This document shows, one piece after another, positions 43,622 to 51,865 of a stretch of 64,000 nucleotides of DNA. The notes below the pieces were generated by a model. That model was not told the origin of the DNA and made no database searches. It saw nothing but the letters and a program-made list of their open reading frames with translations. The translations under genes and the position numbers were made by a program. This DNA comes from JBCBKU01 sp038521345 (lineage in GTDB: Bacteria; Pseudomonadota; Alphaproteobacteria; Rhodobacterales; Rhodobacteraceae): NCBI GenBank assembly GCA_038521345.1, contig JBCBKU010000006.1:76057-140056 (forward strand), written 5' to 3'. Every line of letters starts with the position of its first letter. Position 1 is the stretch's first letter.

Positions 43622-44083
43622 TCAGGCGCTCCGCGTGTTCTTGGGGTTCATCGCCTTGACGTCCAGCATCTCGGGCTGCTGCGCCTCGTGAGGATGCTCG
43701 GCTCCGGCATAGACCCGAAGGTTGGTCATCTGCTGTCGGCTCAGACGGTTGCCCGGCAGCATGCGCTTGACGGCCTGCATGACCACACGCTCGGGATACT
43801 TGCCCTCGAGGATCTGCTGGGTCGTGCGTGACTTGATTCCGCCCGGATATCCGGTGTGCCAGTAATGTGGTTTCTCACGCTTGTTGCCGGTGAGCTGGAT
43901 CTTGTCGGCGTTGATCACGATCACATTGTCGCCCATGTCCATATGGGGCGTGAACGTCGCCTTGTGTTTGCCGCGCAGGCGCATGGCCACGATCGAGGCA
44001 AGACGGCCCAAGACCACGCCCTCGGCGTCGATCAGGATCCACTTCTTGTCGATCTCCGCGGGCGTCGCGGTATAGGTTTTCAT
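43622..44083 (-). CDS. rplM: 50S ribosomal protein L13
   Basis: L13 is an early assembly protein of the large subunit. The 153-residue sequence has MKTYTATPAEIDKKWILIDA, GDNVIVINADKIQLTGNK and the AVKRMLPGNRLSRQQ block. It is the first gene of rplM-rpsI, with a predicted promoter and a 5' hairpin upstream. Confidence 0.97.
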   Translation of the reverse strand: MKTYTATPAEIDKKWILIDAEGVVLGRLASIVAMRLRGKHKATFTPHMDMGDNVIVINADKIQLTGNKREKPHYWHTGYPGGIKSRTTQQILEGKYPERVVMQAVKRMLPGNRLSRQQMTNLRVYAGAEHPHEAQQPEMLDVKAMNPKNTRSA

Positions 44084-44135
44084 CTCTCGGACCTTCTCTC
44101 GCGGGCCGGACTTTTCACCGACCTCGGAATGCAGG

Positions 44136-44157
44136 CGCCCGGGACACGTCCCGGGCG
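44136..44157 (-). promoter_or_regulatory. Palindromic hairpin at the 5' end of the rplM-rpsI leader
   Basis: CGCCCGGGAC-AC-GTCCCGGGCG is a perfect 10-base-pair inverted repeat 53 bases before the rplM start. With a start near 44159, predicted from the promoter at 44166-44193, the stem would be the first thing in the message. Autoregulatory leaders of L13 are known in other bacteria; whether this is one is inferred. Confidence 0.5.
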
Positions 44158-44165
44158 GTGGTCGG

Positions 44166-44193
44166 GTTTTACTGATTTCCGCGAACGGGTCAA
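44166..44193 (-). promoter_or_regulatory. Predicted promoter of rplM-rpsI
   Basis: The minus strand has TTGACC (44193-44188), a 16-base spacer and TAAAAC (44171-44166). The sequence further upstream (44200-44260) is strikingly AT-rich for this genome, like an UP element of a ribosomal promoter. Confidence 0.55.
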
Positions 44194-44250
44194 TAGATTC
44201 AGTCGTGATTTATTATTTGTAAAACAATATCTTAATAGAATGGTATTATT

Positions 44251-44670
44251 TTACCCCAAATTTGGCCTCGGTGGAATGGAATAGGTCAGCGTGGCACGCG
44301 CGACCGGATCAGAACGACCGTCCGACGTGATCCGGACATCGCCCACTGCAAGTGCCCGCCCCAACTTCAAAAGCTCAACCTCGGCAACCAGATCCCGCCC
44401 CGCTTCCGGTTTGCGCATGAAATCGATTGAACAGTTTGTCGTCACGGCCAATGCCTCGGGTCCGATCATGGCAAGGACGGCGAGATAGACGCCCACATCG
44501 GCAAGACCGAACATCGAAGGGCCCGATACGGTGCCACCCGGCCGGAGATTGGCGTCGGTCACGGGCATGCGCACACGCAGGGCCATGGGCCGCACCTCTT
44601 CGACCACGAACATATCCGTGACCTGCGGAAACTCACGGGCGAGAAACGCCTGCAAATCTCCTTCATCCAT
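44251..44670 (-). CDS. PaaI-family thioesterase (hotdog fold)
   Basis: A single hotdog domain of 139 residues with RPGGTVSGPSMFGLADVGVYLAVL, NCSIDFMRKPEAGRDLVAEVELLKLGR and VARATLTYSIPP. Such enzymes hydrolyse acyl- or aryl-CoA thioesters; the substrate is unknown. I chose ATG 44670 (MDEGDLQAFL); an in-frame ATG at 44715 adds 15 residues that look unstructured. Confidence 0.85.
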   Translation of the reverse strand: MDEGDLQAFLAREFPQVTDMFVVEEVRPMALRVRMPVTDANLRPGGTVSGPSMFGLADVGVYLAVLAMIGPEALAVTTNCSIDFMRKPEAGRDLVAEVELLKLGRALAVGDVRITSDGRSDPVARATLTYSIPPRPNLG

Positions 44671-44745
44671 CTTTAGGCTCAAAGCACTCGGCCCCTCTCC
44701 GTTTTGACGGTACATTTCGCGCGGAGCTGGACGAGAGGCAAGTCA

Positions 44746-45159
44746 ATGAGCGCAGATCAAGCCGCCGCAGAGGCGCATATCGCCGCCATCGAAGACCCGC
44801 GCAGAAACGCGGAAGCCAAGGCGTTGGACACCCTCTTTCGCGATGTCACCGGGTTTGCCCCCCGGCTCTGGTCCGGGCGAATGGTCGGCTATGGCTCCTA
44901 CGACTACACCTATGAGAGCGGGCATTCGGGCACTTCGCTCGCCACGGGATTTGCCGTCGGTGCGCGGCAACTGACGCTCTATATCATGCCGGGCTATACG
45001 CCGTTTCCGGAGATCATGGAGCGCCTCGGGAAACACAAGAAGGGCAAGGCGTGCCTTTACCTGACGCGGCTTGAGAATGCGGACGATTCCGCTTTGCGCG
45101 ATCTCATCCGGGCGGGTCTTGAAGACCTCGGCGCGCGCTGGGTGATCAGCCCGACCTAG
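44746..45159 (+). CDS. DUF1801 domain protein
   Basis: A small 137-residue alpha/beta protein with the family marks APRLWSGRMVGYGSYDY and KKGKACLYLTRLENADDSALRDLI. No function is established for the family. The ATG at 44746 follows GAGAGGCAAG. Its TAG stop shares a CTAG with the convergent carboxypeptidase gene. Confidence 0.8.
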   Translation: MSADQAAAEAHIAAIEDPRRNAEAKALDTLFRDVTGFAPRLWSGRMVGYGSYDYTYESGHSGTSLATGFAVGARQLTLYIMPGYTPFPEIMERLGKHKKGKACLYLTRLENADDSALRDLIRAGLEDLGARWVISPT

Positions 45160-46628
45160 AGCCTGTAAATGTTCGAGAACTTGGCATCCAGATAGTCAAG
45201 TAGCGGAGCGACGGTCGGCGCGGTGCCGGTCGCGGCCGCAACCGTATCCTGTGGCATCCGAAGCGCCCCATGGCGCTGCAGTTTCGATCCCAGCCATTCG
45301 GTCGCCGAGGATGTTTTGCCCTCAGCCAGTTCGGTGTCGAGATCCGGAAGGTCCGCGCGGAGCGCCTCGTGCAGACATCCTGCATAGATGTTGCCCAGAC
45401 TGTAGGTCGGGAAATACCCGAAAAGACCGACAGACCAGTGCACATCCTGCAGGCAACCGTTGGACGGACGATCCACCGCGACCCCGAAATCCGCTTCGAA
45501 CCTGTCGTTCCATGCCCCGGGCAGATCCGTCACGGCGAGGTCTCCCGCCAGAAGCGCCCGTTCCAGATCAAAGCGCATCATGATGTGCAGATTGTAGTGC
45601 ACCTCGTCGGCCTCCGTCCGGATGTACCCGGGGTTCACGCGGTTCACCGTGCCGTAGAAAGTCTCGGCGTCTTCGATTCCGAAGGCGCCGAACGTGTCCG
45701 TCATCCGCCCGAAAAGAAAGGCTGTGAAGGCGCGGGATCGGCCCAGCTGGTTCTCGTAAATACGGCTCTGACTTTCGTGGACCCCCATCGACGCGCCACG
45801 CCCGATGGGCGTGAGAAGGTAAGCGCGATCAACTCCTTGTTCGTAAGAGGCGTGTCCCACCTCATGAATGGTGGAGTAAAAGCAGTTGAACGGATCCCTG
45901 AGCGATGTCCGCGTGGTGATGCGGACATCAAGCCCGGATCCGGACGAGAACGGATGCACCGCCTTGTCGATGCGGCCATGCTGCATGTCGTAGCCAAACG
46001 CGGTGGCCAGCTCGGACGACAAGGCCAGCTGCCCCGGTTCCGAGAAATCCCGATCGAGCGCCGGTGGCGACGTCTCCGCCCCGAGGATCTTTTCGCGCAA
46101 TGCCACAAGACCGGGCCGCAATTCGCCAAATGTCTCGGCGATCCACGCCTCGGTTGCGCCGGGTTCGTAATCCTCAAGGAGGGCGTCATAGCGACTCTGC
46201 GTGCTTCGTAGTGCATCGGCCTCTTCCTGACGCAGGCCGATTACGGTCTCGAGGGTCGGTGCAAAGGCTCCGAAATCCTCGTTGGCCCTTGCCTCCGCCC
46301 AGATCCCCTGCCCAATCGACGTCGTCTTGGCAATCTCGGCGGCGAGACGTGCGGGCACCTTGGACGCGCGGGCATGGGCCCGGGCGATTTCCCGGAGTTG
46401 GGCTTCTCCGGTGGCGTCGGGCGCCTTGGCATGTTCCAGCCAGTCCGCCACCTTGGGGTCCGTGCGGCGCGCGTGCAGAACGCCTTCGATAGCCGCCATT
46501 TCCTCGCCCCTCTGGGGCGCGGCACCGCGCGGCATGACGGTTTCCTGATCCCAGCTCAGACGCCCCGCGATCTGGGACAGGGCTTCGGTTTCGCGCTGAT
46601 GCGCCATCAGGTCGTCAAAGGCTGTCAT
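45156..46628 (-). CDS. M32-family metallocarboxypeptidase (Taq type)
   Basis: A zinc- or cobalt-dependent carboxypeptidase, 490 residues, nearly all helical. The catalytic HEXXH is HEVGH in STIHEVGHASYEQGVD, and the family blocks DVRITTR and IRTEADEVHYNLHIMMRFDLE are present. The start at 46628 overlaps the stop of ctaA (ATGA), so the two are coupled although unrelated in function. It probably degrades peptides in the cytoplasm. Confidence 0.92.
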   Translation of the reverse strand: MTAFDDLMAHQRETEALSQIAGRLSWDQETVMPRGAAPQRGEEMAAIEGVLHARRTDPKVADWLEHAKAPDATGEAQLREIARAHARASKVPARLAAEIAKTTSIGQGIWAEARANEDFGAFAPTLETVIGLRQEEADALRSTQSRYDALLEDYEPGATEAWIAETFGELRPGLVALREKILGAETSPPALDRDFSEPGQLALSSELATAFGYDMQHGRIDKAVHPFSSGSGLDVRITTRTSLRDPFNCFYSTIHEVGHASYEQGVDRAYLLTPIGRGASMGVHESQSRIYENQLGRSRAFTAFLFGRMTDTFGAFGIEDAETFYGTVNRVNPGYIRTEADEVHYNLHIMMRFDLERALLAGDLAVTDLPGAWNDRFEADFGVAVDRPSNGCLQDVHWSVGLFGYFPTYSLGNIYAGCLHEALRADLPDLDTELAEGKTSSATEWLGSKLQRHGALRMPQDTVAAATGTAPTVAPLLDYLDAKFSNIYRL

Positions 46629-47764
46629 GGGGATCTCAGGGTTTGAGGAAGGGGATATTGGGTCAGGAAGCGCGCTCTCAGGATAAGGACCCAAAGCACG
46701 ATAGCCGTGAACTGATGCAGGATCGCGATGGTCCAATGGGCAGAATAAAGCACCGTCACGATGCCGATCAGGATCTGAAGCGCCATCGCCGCGAGTACGG
46801 TGTTGAAGGCAAACCGGGTTGCGCCGTGCGGCGACCGACGCGCACGGGACCAGACAACGATTGCGAAGATCGCCAGAAGATAGCCCGACATCCGATGGAT
46901 GAACTGTACGAGGCCGGCATTCTCAAAGAAGTTCCGCCAGACCGGTTCAATCTGGAACGCGTTCGGCGGAAAGAACCCGTCGCCCATTAGCGGCCATGTG
47001 GGGAAGGCCCGCCCGGCATCGATCCCGGCGACGAGCGCGCCAAGAAGAATTTGCAGCATGGCAAAGTGCATGAGCCCCGTGCCCATGGAAAAGAGCTTGG
47101 CCTCGCGCGCCCGTCGGGCCTGCAACAGCGCGGCCTCGGATCGGCCAAGTCGGAAGGTGAACCACGCGATAAGCCCCAGAATGACAAAGGCGAGCCCCAG
47201 ATGCGCGGCCAGTCGATAGGACGCCACGTCCACCATCGTACCGGTCAGCCCCGATGAAACCATCCACCAGCCTATGGCGCCCTGCAGGCCGCCAAGGACG
47301 CCCAAAAGAAGCAATCGCCCGGTCCAACCCGGAGGGATCTGCCGGGCAACAAGGAAACCCAGAAAGCCCACGGCCCAGACAAGACCGATAACCCGTCCCA
47401 ACTGGCGGTGCCCCCATTCCCACCAATAGATCACCTTGAATTCGGCAAGGCTCATCCCCTGGTTCTGCAACGCGTATTCGGGAATGGCACGATAGGCCTC
47501 GAACTCTGCCTCCCAATCCGCGGCGCTGAGCGGCGGTATAGCGCCCGAGATCGGGGCCCATTCCGTAATCGAGAGCCCGGAATCGGTCAGGCGGGTCAGT
47601 CCGCCGACCGTGATCATCAGAACCACGAGGGCAAAGAGCAGCATCAGCCACACTCGAACCGCCCCGCGAGCGCCGGTCCGGCGGGCTGCGTCGATCACCC
47701 CACCCGATGGCACAGCCTCTGCTGGTGCGTCGACTTCCTCGAAGATGCTCCGTTTTTCTGCCAT
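46625..47764 (-). CDS. ctaA: Haem A synthase CtaA (COX15 type)
   Basis: CtaA oxidises haem O to haem A for aa3-type cytochrome oxidase. The 379-residue protein has eight predicted helices and the conserved VVLMITVGGLTRLTDSGLSI, WWEWGHRQLGR (haem ligand His), HLGLAF, FIHRMSGY and LHQFTA histidines. This is the COX15/type 2 group of alphaproteobacteria and mitochondria. It implies an aa3 oxidase elsewhere in the genome. Confidence 0.94.
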   Translation of the reverse strand: MAEKRSIFEEVDAPAEAVPSGGVIDAARRTGARGAVRVWLMLLFALVVLMITVGGLTRLTDSGLSITEWAPISGAIPPLSAADWEAEFEAYRAIPEYALQNQGMSLAEFKVIYWWEWGHRQLGRVIGLVWAVGFLGFLVARQIPPGWTGRLLLLGVLGGLQGAIGWWMVSSGLTGTMVDVASYRLAAHLGLAFVILGLIAWFTFRLGRSEAALLQARRAREAKLFSMGTGLMHFAMLQILLGALVAGIDAGRAFPTWPLMGDGFFPPNAFQIEPVWRNFFENAGLVQFIHRMSGYLLAIFAIVVWSRARRSPHGATRFAFNTVLAAMALQILIGIVTVLYSAHWTIAILHQFTAIVLWVLILRARFLTQYPLPQTLRSP

Positions 47765-47816
47765 GGCTCCCCGCGTCTTTAGTCGGTACCTATGCCCCGC
47801 GTCGGGCGGCGTCCAG

Positions 47817-48551
47817 TCAGTCCCCCCGCTCCTTCCAGCGGACCATCTGACGCATCATTCCGTGAAAAACCTGCACGTCAGCCCGGGTCAGCGGCATCCG
47901 CGACCAAAGATTGCGCAGGGTGCGCTTCATCGTTTCCGCCTTGGCCTCGGGAAAGAAGAACCCGGCCTCCGTCAGGCGATCCTCGTAATGCCCCGCCAAA
48001 TGGTCGACCTCGCCGGCGGTGGCAGGGTCGGTTCCGGCCATTTCCATGCGCCGTACGTCACCGGGGCGCGCGGCGCGGCGCCATTCATAGGCCGTCAGCA
48101 GAACGCATTGTGCGAGGTTCAGGGACGGAAAATCGGGATTCACCGGAACACTGATAATCGTATTGGCCCGAGCCACATCATCGTTTTCCAGACCGGCGCG
48201 CTCGGGACCGAACAACACCGCGATCCTTTCGCCAGCCGCGATCCGGGCATGGGCCTCGGCCATCGCCTCTTCGGGCGTCAGAACCGCCTTGGTGAGGTCG
48301 CGGGGCCGTGCCGTGGTCGCATAGACATGCGTCGCATCCGCCACCGCATCGGCTGTGGTTTCCGATATCTGCGCCGCATCGAGAAGCCGTCCCGCTCCAC
48401 TCGCAAGCGCCACGGCAGCCGGGTTGGGCCAGCCATCGCGAGGTGCAACCAGTCGCATGCGCGACAATCCGAAGTTCCACATGGCCCGCGCCGACGCACC
48501 GATGTTCTCACCCATCTGGGGCCGGACGAGTACAAAGGTGGGTTCGGACAT
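47817..48551 (-). CDS. SpoU/TrmH-class RNA 2'-O-methyltransferase (TrmJ-like)
   Basis: A SPOUT methyltransferase with PTFVLVRPQMGENIGASARAM at the start (motif 1), FGPERAGLENDDV (motif 2) and PVNPDFPSLNLAQCVLLTAYE (motif 3), then a helical C-terminal tail. This arrangement matches TrmJ, which methylates residue 32 of tRNAs. The ATG at 48551 gives 244 residues. Confidence 0.9.
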   Translation of the reverse strand: MSEPTFVLVRPQMGENIGASARAMWNFGLSRMRLVAPRDGWPNPAAVALASGAGRLLDAAQISETTADAVADATHVYATTARPRDLTKAVLTPEEAMAEAHARIAAGERIAVLFGPERAGLENDDVARANTIISVPVNPDFPSLNLAQCVLLTAYEWRRAARPGDVRRMEMAGTDPATAGEVDHLAGHYEDRLTEAGFFFPEAKAETMKRTLRNLWSRMPLTRADVQVFHGMMRQMVRWKERGD

Positions 48552-48689
48552 AACGGGCTCGGTCAAAACGGAGTGCGGTGATACGCCCGGATACCCGGGT
48601 TTGGCAATGGCCCGCACGGGCCCGCCGCGCATGGCCAAGCCCTTCCGGGACAGCTATAGGGACGGGATCACCGAAGAACGGATCCCGAC

Positions 48690-49307
48690 ATGGCCAGCCA
48701 AGACGCGCCACAACTCTATCTGATCACCCCGCCCGAGATCGAACTCAGCCGATTTCCCGCCACGCTGGACGAAGTACTCGGGGTGCATTCCGTGGCCTGC
48801 ATCCGGCTGGCGTTGTCGTCAACCGATCCGGACCTGATTGCCCGTGCGACCGATGCCGTGCGCGAGGTTGCCCATGCCCGTGATGTGGCACTGGTCATCG
48901 AGGCCCATGTCGCGATGGCCGAGCGTCTTGGCCTTGACGGCGTTCATCTCACGGATGGCGCGCGATCGGTACGATCGGCCCGTGCCGCCCTTGGGCCCGA
49001 TGCGATTGTCGGGGCGTTTTGCGGCGCCTCCCGACACGACGGCATGACAGCGGGCGAAGCCGGCGCGGACTACGTGTCCTTCGGGCCGGTGCGCGACACC
49101 GGGCTGGGCGCCGGCGGCATCGCCGAAAGCGACCTGTTTGCCTGGTGGTCCGAAATGATCGAAGTCCCCGTCGTAGCGGAAGGGGCGCTTACGGGGACCG
49201 AGGTCTCAGTGCTTTGGGACAAGGCCGACTTCCTCGGCTTCGGCTCCGAGATCTGGGACGAGGCAGACCCACTTGCTGCACTTACTGCGTTGCTGCCCCC
49301 GGGCTGA
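48690..49307 (+). CDS. ThiE/TenI-like TIM-barrel protein with degenerate active site
   Basis: The fold is that of thiamine phosphate synthase (LDGVHLTDGARSVRSARAAL; GADYVSFGPVRDTG). But key ThiE residues are missing: the basic strand usually read as QLR/QYRDK is CIRLALS, the ND pair is EA in VIEAHVAMAE, and the phosphate-contact lysine after GPV..T is gone. It is therefore doubtful that it makes thiamine phosphate. It overlaps the convergent olsA gene by 26 bases. Confidence 0.75.
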   Translation: MASQDAPQLYLITPPEIELSRFPATLDEVLGVHSVACIRLALSSTDPDLIARATDAVREVAHARDVALVIEAHVAMAERLGLDGVHLTDGARSVRSARAALGPDAIVGAFCGASRHDGMTAGEAGADYVSFGPVRDTGLGAGGIAESDLFAWWSEMIEVPVVAEGALTGTEVSVLWDKADFLGFGSEIWDEADPLAALTALLPPG

Positions 49308-50121
49308 CCGCGTGTCCGGCATGGGCGTCACGCACGATGGTACCCGTCCGCAATGCCAATGCCTTGCGGTCTGCGCCGGGCTGAAGCGGCATGTCGAACC
49401 GAACACGGACGTGGCCATGTCGCGGCGCGGCGAGCATCTTGCGAAAGTTGGGGCCGAATTCCATGTCGCCCCACCATCCGTAGAACCGCGGATCTTCGCC
49501 CGGCGGAGACATGTACCGGATCGTTGCCGGCTGAACCCTCAATCCCCTATCCTCGGCACTGCAGAGCGGCGCAAAAAGCGTGGATTTGAATTCAAGGACC
49601 CTGAGGCCGTCCGTCGATGTGCCTTCGGGAAAGAACACGATCGGGTGCCCGGACCCCATGCGTGCGGCAAGGGCATGGGTATGATCCCGTGCGCGGCGGG
49701 GATCGCGTTCTATAAAAACGGTGCCCGTCGCACGCGCCAGCCACCCGACGCCGGGCCAGCCGGCCACTTCGGATTTCGAGACGAAGTAGATCCGCGCAGC
49801 GGCATTCAGGACAAAGATGTCGAGCCATGTGGCATGATTGGCGACGATCGCTCCGGGCCCGTCCAGAGGCGTGCCCTCGATCTCGCTTGCCAAGCCAAGG
49901 ATTCGGAGATTCGCCCGACAGACAGCTTGGGTGATCGACGGGGTCCAGGGGCGGCGCACACCATGGATCGGACGTTCAAGGAGACGGACCAGAAGAAGCA
50001 GGGCCAGCCCACCGAAGGTCACGACGCCCATCATAGAACCGCGGAGCGCGATCCGCATCCTATCCGCGCCGCGGAGTTCCGGCTCGGGCGGCGGCGTTGC
50101 CTCGCGCCAGGTCGGGCTCAT
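49282..50121 (-). CDS. olsA: Lyso-ornithine lipid O-acyltransferase OlsA
   Basis: A 1-acylglycerol-phosphate acyltransferase-type enzyme with the HX4D motif in VANHATWLDIF, and FFPEGTSTDG. A hydrophobic helix (residues 29-47) attaches it to the membrane. OlsA adds the second acyl chain to lyso-ornithine lipid. The start at 50121 overlaps the olsB stop (ATGA), which is the main reason for the specific call. Length 279 residues. Confidence 0.87.
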   Translation of the reverse strand: MSPTWREATPPPEPELRGADRMRIALRGSMMGVVTFGGLALLLLVRLLERPIHGVRRPWTPSITQAVCRANLRILGLASEIEGTPLDGPGAIVANHATWLDIFVLNAAARIYFVSKSEVAGWPGVGWLARATGTVFIERDPRRARDHTHALAARMGSGHPIVFFPEGTSTDGLRVLEFKSTLFAPLCSAEDRGLRVQPATIRYMSPPGEDPRFYGWWGDMEFGPNFRKMLAAPRHGHVRVRFDMPLQPGADRKALALRTGTIVRDAHAGHAVSPGAATQ

Positions 50122-50894
50122 CCCACGCGGGCCGTCAATTGTGCGCGGGCACGTTCGTTCATGGCATGCGTATCCATGGCCAGAAACACATCCGTGGTGT
50201 TGAACGCGTGATCCACGAAGGCCCCATCGCCGACAAATCCTCCGAGCCGGAGATACGCCTTGATCAAAGCGGGCGTGGCCCGCATGGCCGCAACCCGTTC
50301 GATCCGGTCCGCCGGGATCAGGTCCATCCGCTGGTAGACCTCTGGCCGTGCACGCGCCCGTAGGTTGGGCGGCGCGAGGTGATGGTGATACAGATAGGAT
50401 AGCGGAAGCGCGAGCGCGTCGACATCCGTGCCATGGAAGCTCGCGACGCCAAAAAGCAGTTCGACCCCGTGCTCGAGCACATAGGCCGTCAGACCATTCC
50501 ACAGCAGATGCATCGACGCACCGCCACGGAAATCCGGGTGCACACAGGACCGGCCGAGTTCGAGCAGCGGCCGCCCGGTGGCAAGCAGCGGCGCGAGATC
50601 GTACTCGTCCTCGGAATAAAACTGACCCGCTTGGGCTGCCTGCTCGGCCCGGAGCAGGCGGTAGGCGCCGATCACATGCTCCCCTTCACCGGCCTCCCGC
50701 CGGTTGTCCACAAGGATCATGTGGTCTGCGAAGGCGTCAAACCGGTCGCGTTCACGGCGCGCATCATGGTCCACGAGTGGACCGTCGCCGCCCAGTTCGT
50801 CAACGAAGACCCGGTAGCGCAACCGCTCTGCACCCATGCGGTCAAGGGGATCGGTCGCAAGGCGAAGCGAAAACTGGGGATCGTCGCGGGCCAT
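50118..50894 (-). CDS. olsB: L-ornithine N-alpha-acyltransferase OlsB
   Basis: OlsB transfers a 3-hydroxyacyl chain from acyl carrier protein to ornithine, the first step to the phosphorus-free ornithine lipids. The GNAT-like protein of 258 residues shows LRYRVFVDELGGDG, ELGRSCVHPDFRGG, MHLLWNGLTAYVLEHG, LFGVASFHG and the PALIKAYLRLGGFVGDGAF ending of the family. It is coupled to olsA. No clear Pho box lies upstream. Confidence 0.9.
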   Translation of the reverse strand: MARDDPQFSLRLATDPLDRMGAERLRYRVFVDELGGDGPLVDHDARRERDRFDAFADHMILVDNRREAGEGEHVIGAYRLLRAEQAAQAGQFYSEDEYDLAPLLATGRPLLELGRSCVHPDFRGGASMHLLWNGLTAYVLEHGVELLFGVASFHGTDVDALALPLSYLYHHHLAPPNLRARARPEVYQRMDLIPADRIERVAAMRATPALIKAYLRLGGFVGDGAFVDHAFNTTDVFLAMDTHAMNERARAQLTARVG

Positions 50895-51012
50895 CGTCTC
50901 CCAGAGCGCGGCAAAAGGGCGTCAGCGGGTGCATAGTCGCCGCAGGGCGCGGATGCAACCGAACGCCCTGTGGATGAATTGACACATCTCTGGGTTGTGC
51001 TAGGGTCGTTGA

Positions 51013-51036
51013 AGAGGTGTTAACCCAAGCACCTCT
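51013..51036 (-). other. Hairpin downstream of the DUF3553 gene
   Basis: A perfect 7-base-pair stem AGAGGTG/CACCTCT (51013-51019, 51030-51036) with a 10-base loop lies 2 bases beyond the DUF3553 stop. It lacks a real T-run, so any terminator role is weak. Confidence 0.4.
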
Positions 51037-51038
51037 AC

Positions 51039-51221
51039 TCACACATCAAACACCGGAATGAGGTCCACTTTCGTCCCGTCGATCACAACCTTGCCTTTAT
51101 GCTCAAAATTCACTGTGACACGACCACCAATATTGGATTGAACCTGACCAAGGCCCCAATCCGCACAGTCCGGATGCCGCACCAGCATCCCCGGCTCAAG
51201 GATCGCATTCACCCCACTCAC
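51039..51221 (-). CDS. DUF3553 small protein
   Basis: A 60-residue protein, EPGMLVRHPDCADWGLGQVQ followed by GGRVTVNFEHKGKVVIDG, with the SH3-like beta pattern of DUF3553, a fold also seen appended to UvrD-like helicases. GTG at 51221 has a GGGG site 8 bases upstream; GTG at 51212 (MNAILEPG) is the alternative. It is divergent from chpT by 29 bases. Function unknown. Confidence 0.8.
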   Translation of the reverse strand: MSGVNAILEPGMLVRHPDCADWGLGQVQSNIGGRVTVNFEHKGKVVIDGTKVDLIPVFDV

Positions 51222-51250
51222 GTTTTGTACCCCGTCAAGAGGTTTCCCGC

Positions 51251-51853
51251 ATGTCGTCCGCCATTCGCCACGATCTTAACGCCCTTCTAGGGTCCCGTAT
51301 TTGTCACGATTTGATCTCTCCACTTGGAGCGATTGGCAATGGTGTCGAGCTTTTGGCGATGTCCGGAATAACCGGAGCGCCAGAAATCGCACTGATCTCG
51401 GAAAGCGTCGAAAACGCCAATGCCCGCATCCGGTTCTTCCGGGTTGCGTTCGGCGCCGCCTCGTCCGGGCAGCAAATCGGCCGCGGCGAAGTCGCCGCGA
51501 TCCTGCGCGACATGACGAAGGGCGGGCGACTCGAGATCGACTGGCAGCCAAAGGACGACCTGCCGCGCGCGGACGTCAAACTCGCCTTTCTGCTCCTCCA
51601 ATGTCTTGAGACGTCGATGCCCTGGGGCGGACGGATCACCGTCGTGATCGACAAGGCCGGATGGCACGTTCTGGGCGCGGCCGAAAAGATGAAGATCGAT
51701 CCTGCGCTCTGGGACATTGTCATCGATCCGAATGCGACACTGGAACTGACATCCGCCCATGTGCATTTCGCGCTGGTACCGGACGCGGCGCGCCGTGCGG
51801 GCCGGAGCGTCGCAATCGAACTGAAGGATGCGGCCGTCGCGGCACGGTTCTGA
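51251..51853 (+). CDS. chpT: Histidine phosphotransferase ChpT
   Basis: ChpT relays phosphate from the CckA kinase to CtrA and CpdR, controlling the cell cycle or, in Rhodobacterales, motility and gene-transfer-agent genes. The 200-residue protein has the dimerisation/H-box SRICHDLISPLGAIGNGVELL with His19, and a degenerate ATPase-like C-terminal domain. It is monocistronic and divergent from the DUF3553 gene. Confidence 0.92.
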   Translation: MSSAIRHDLNALLGSRICHDLISPLGAIGNGVELLAMSGITGAPEIALISESVENANARIRFFRVAFGAASSGQQIGRGEVAAILRDMTKGGRLEIDWQPKDDLPRADVKLAFLLLQCLETSMPWGGRITVVIDKAGWHVLGAAEKMKIDPALWDIVIDPNATLELTSAHVHFALVPDAARRAGRSVAIELKDAAVAARF

Positions 51854-51865
51854 CCCCCCGAAGGG

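Noticed and set aside
50895..51038. A possible Pho box before olsB, because ornithine lipids replace phospholipids in low phosphate
   Set aside because: Only one weak half-site (TGTGTCA on the minus strand) is present, with no second repeat at 11 bases.
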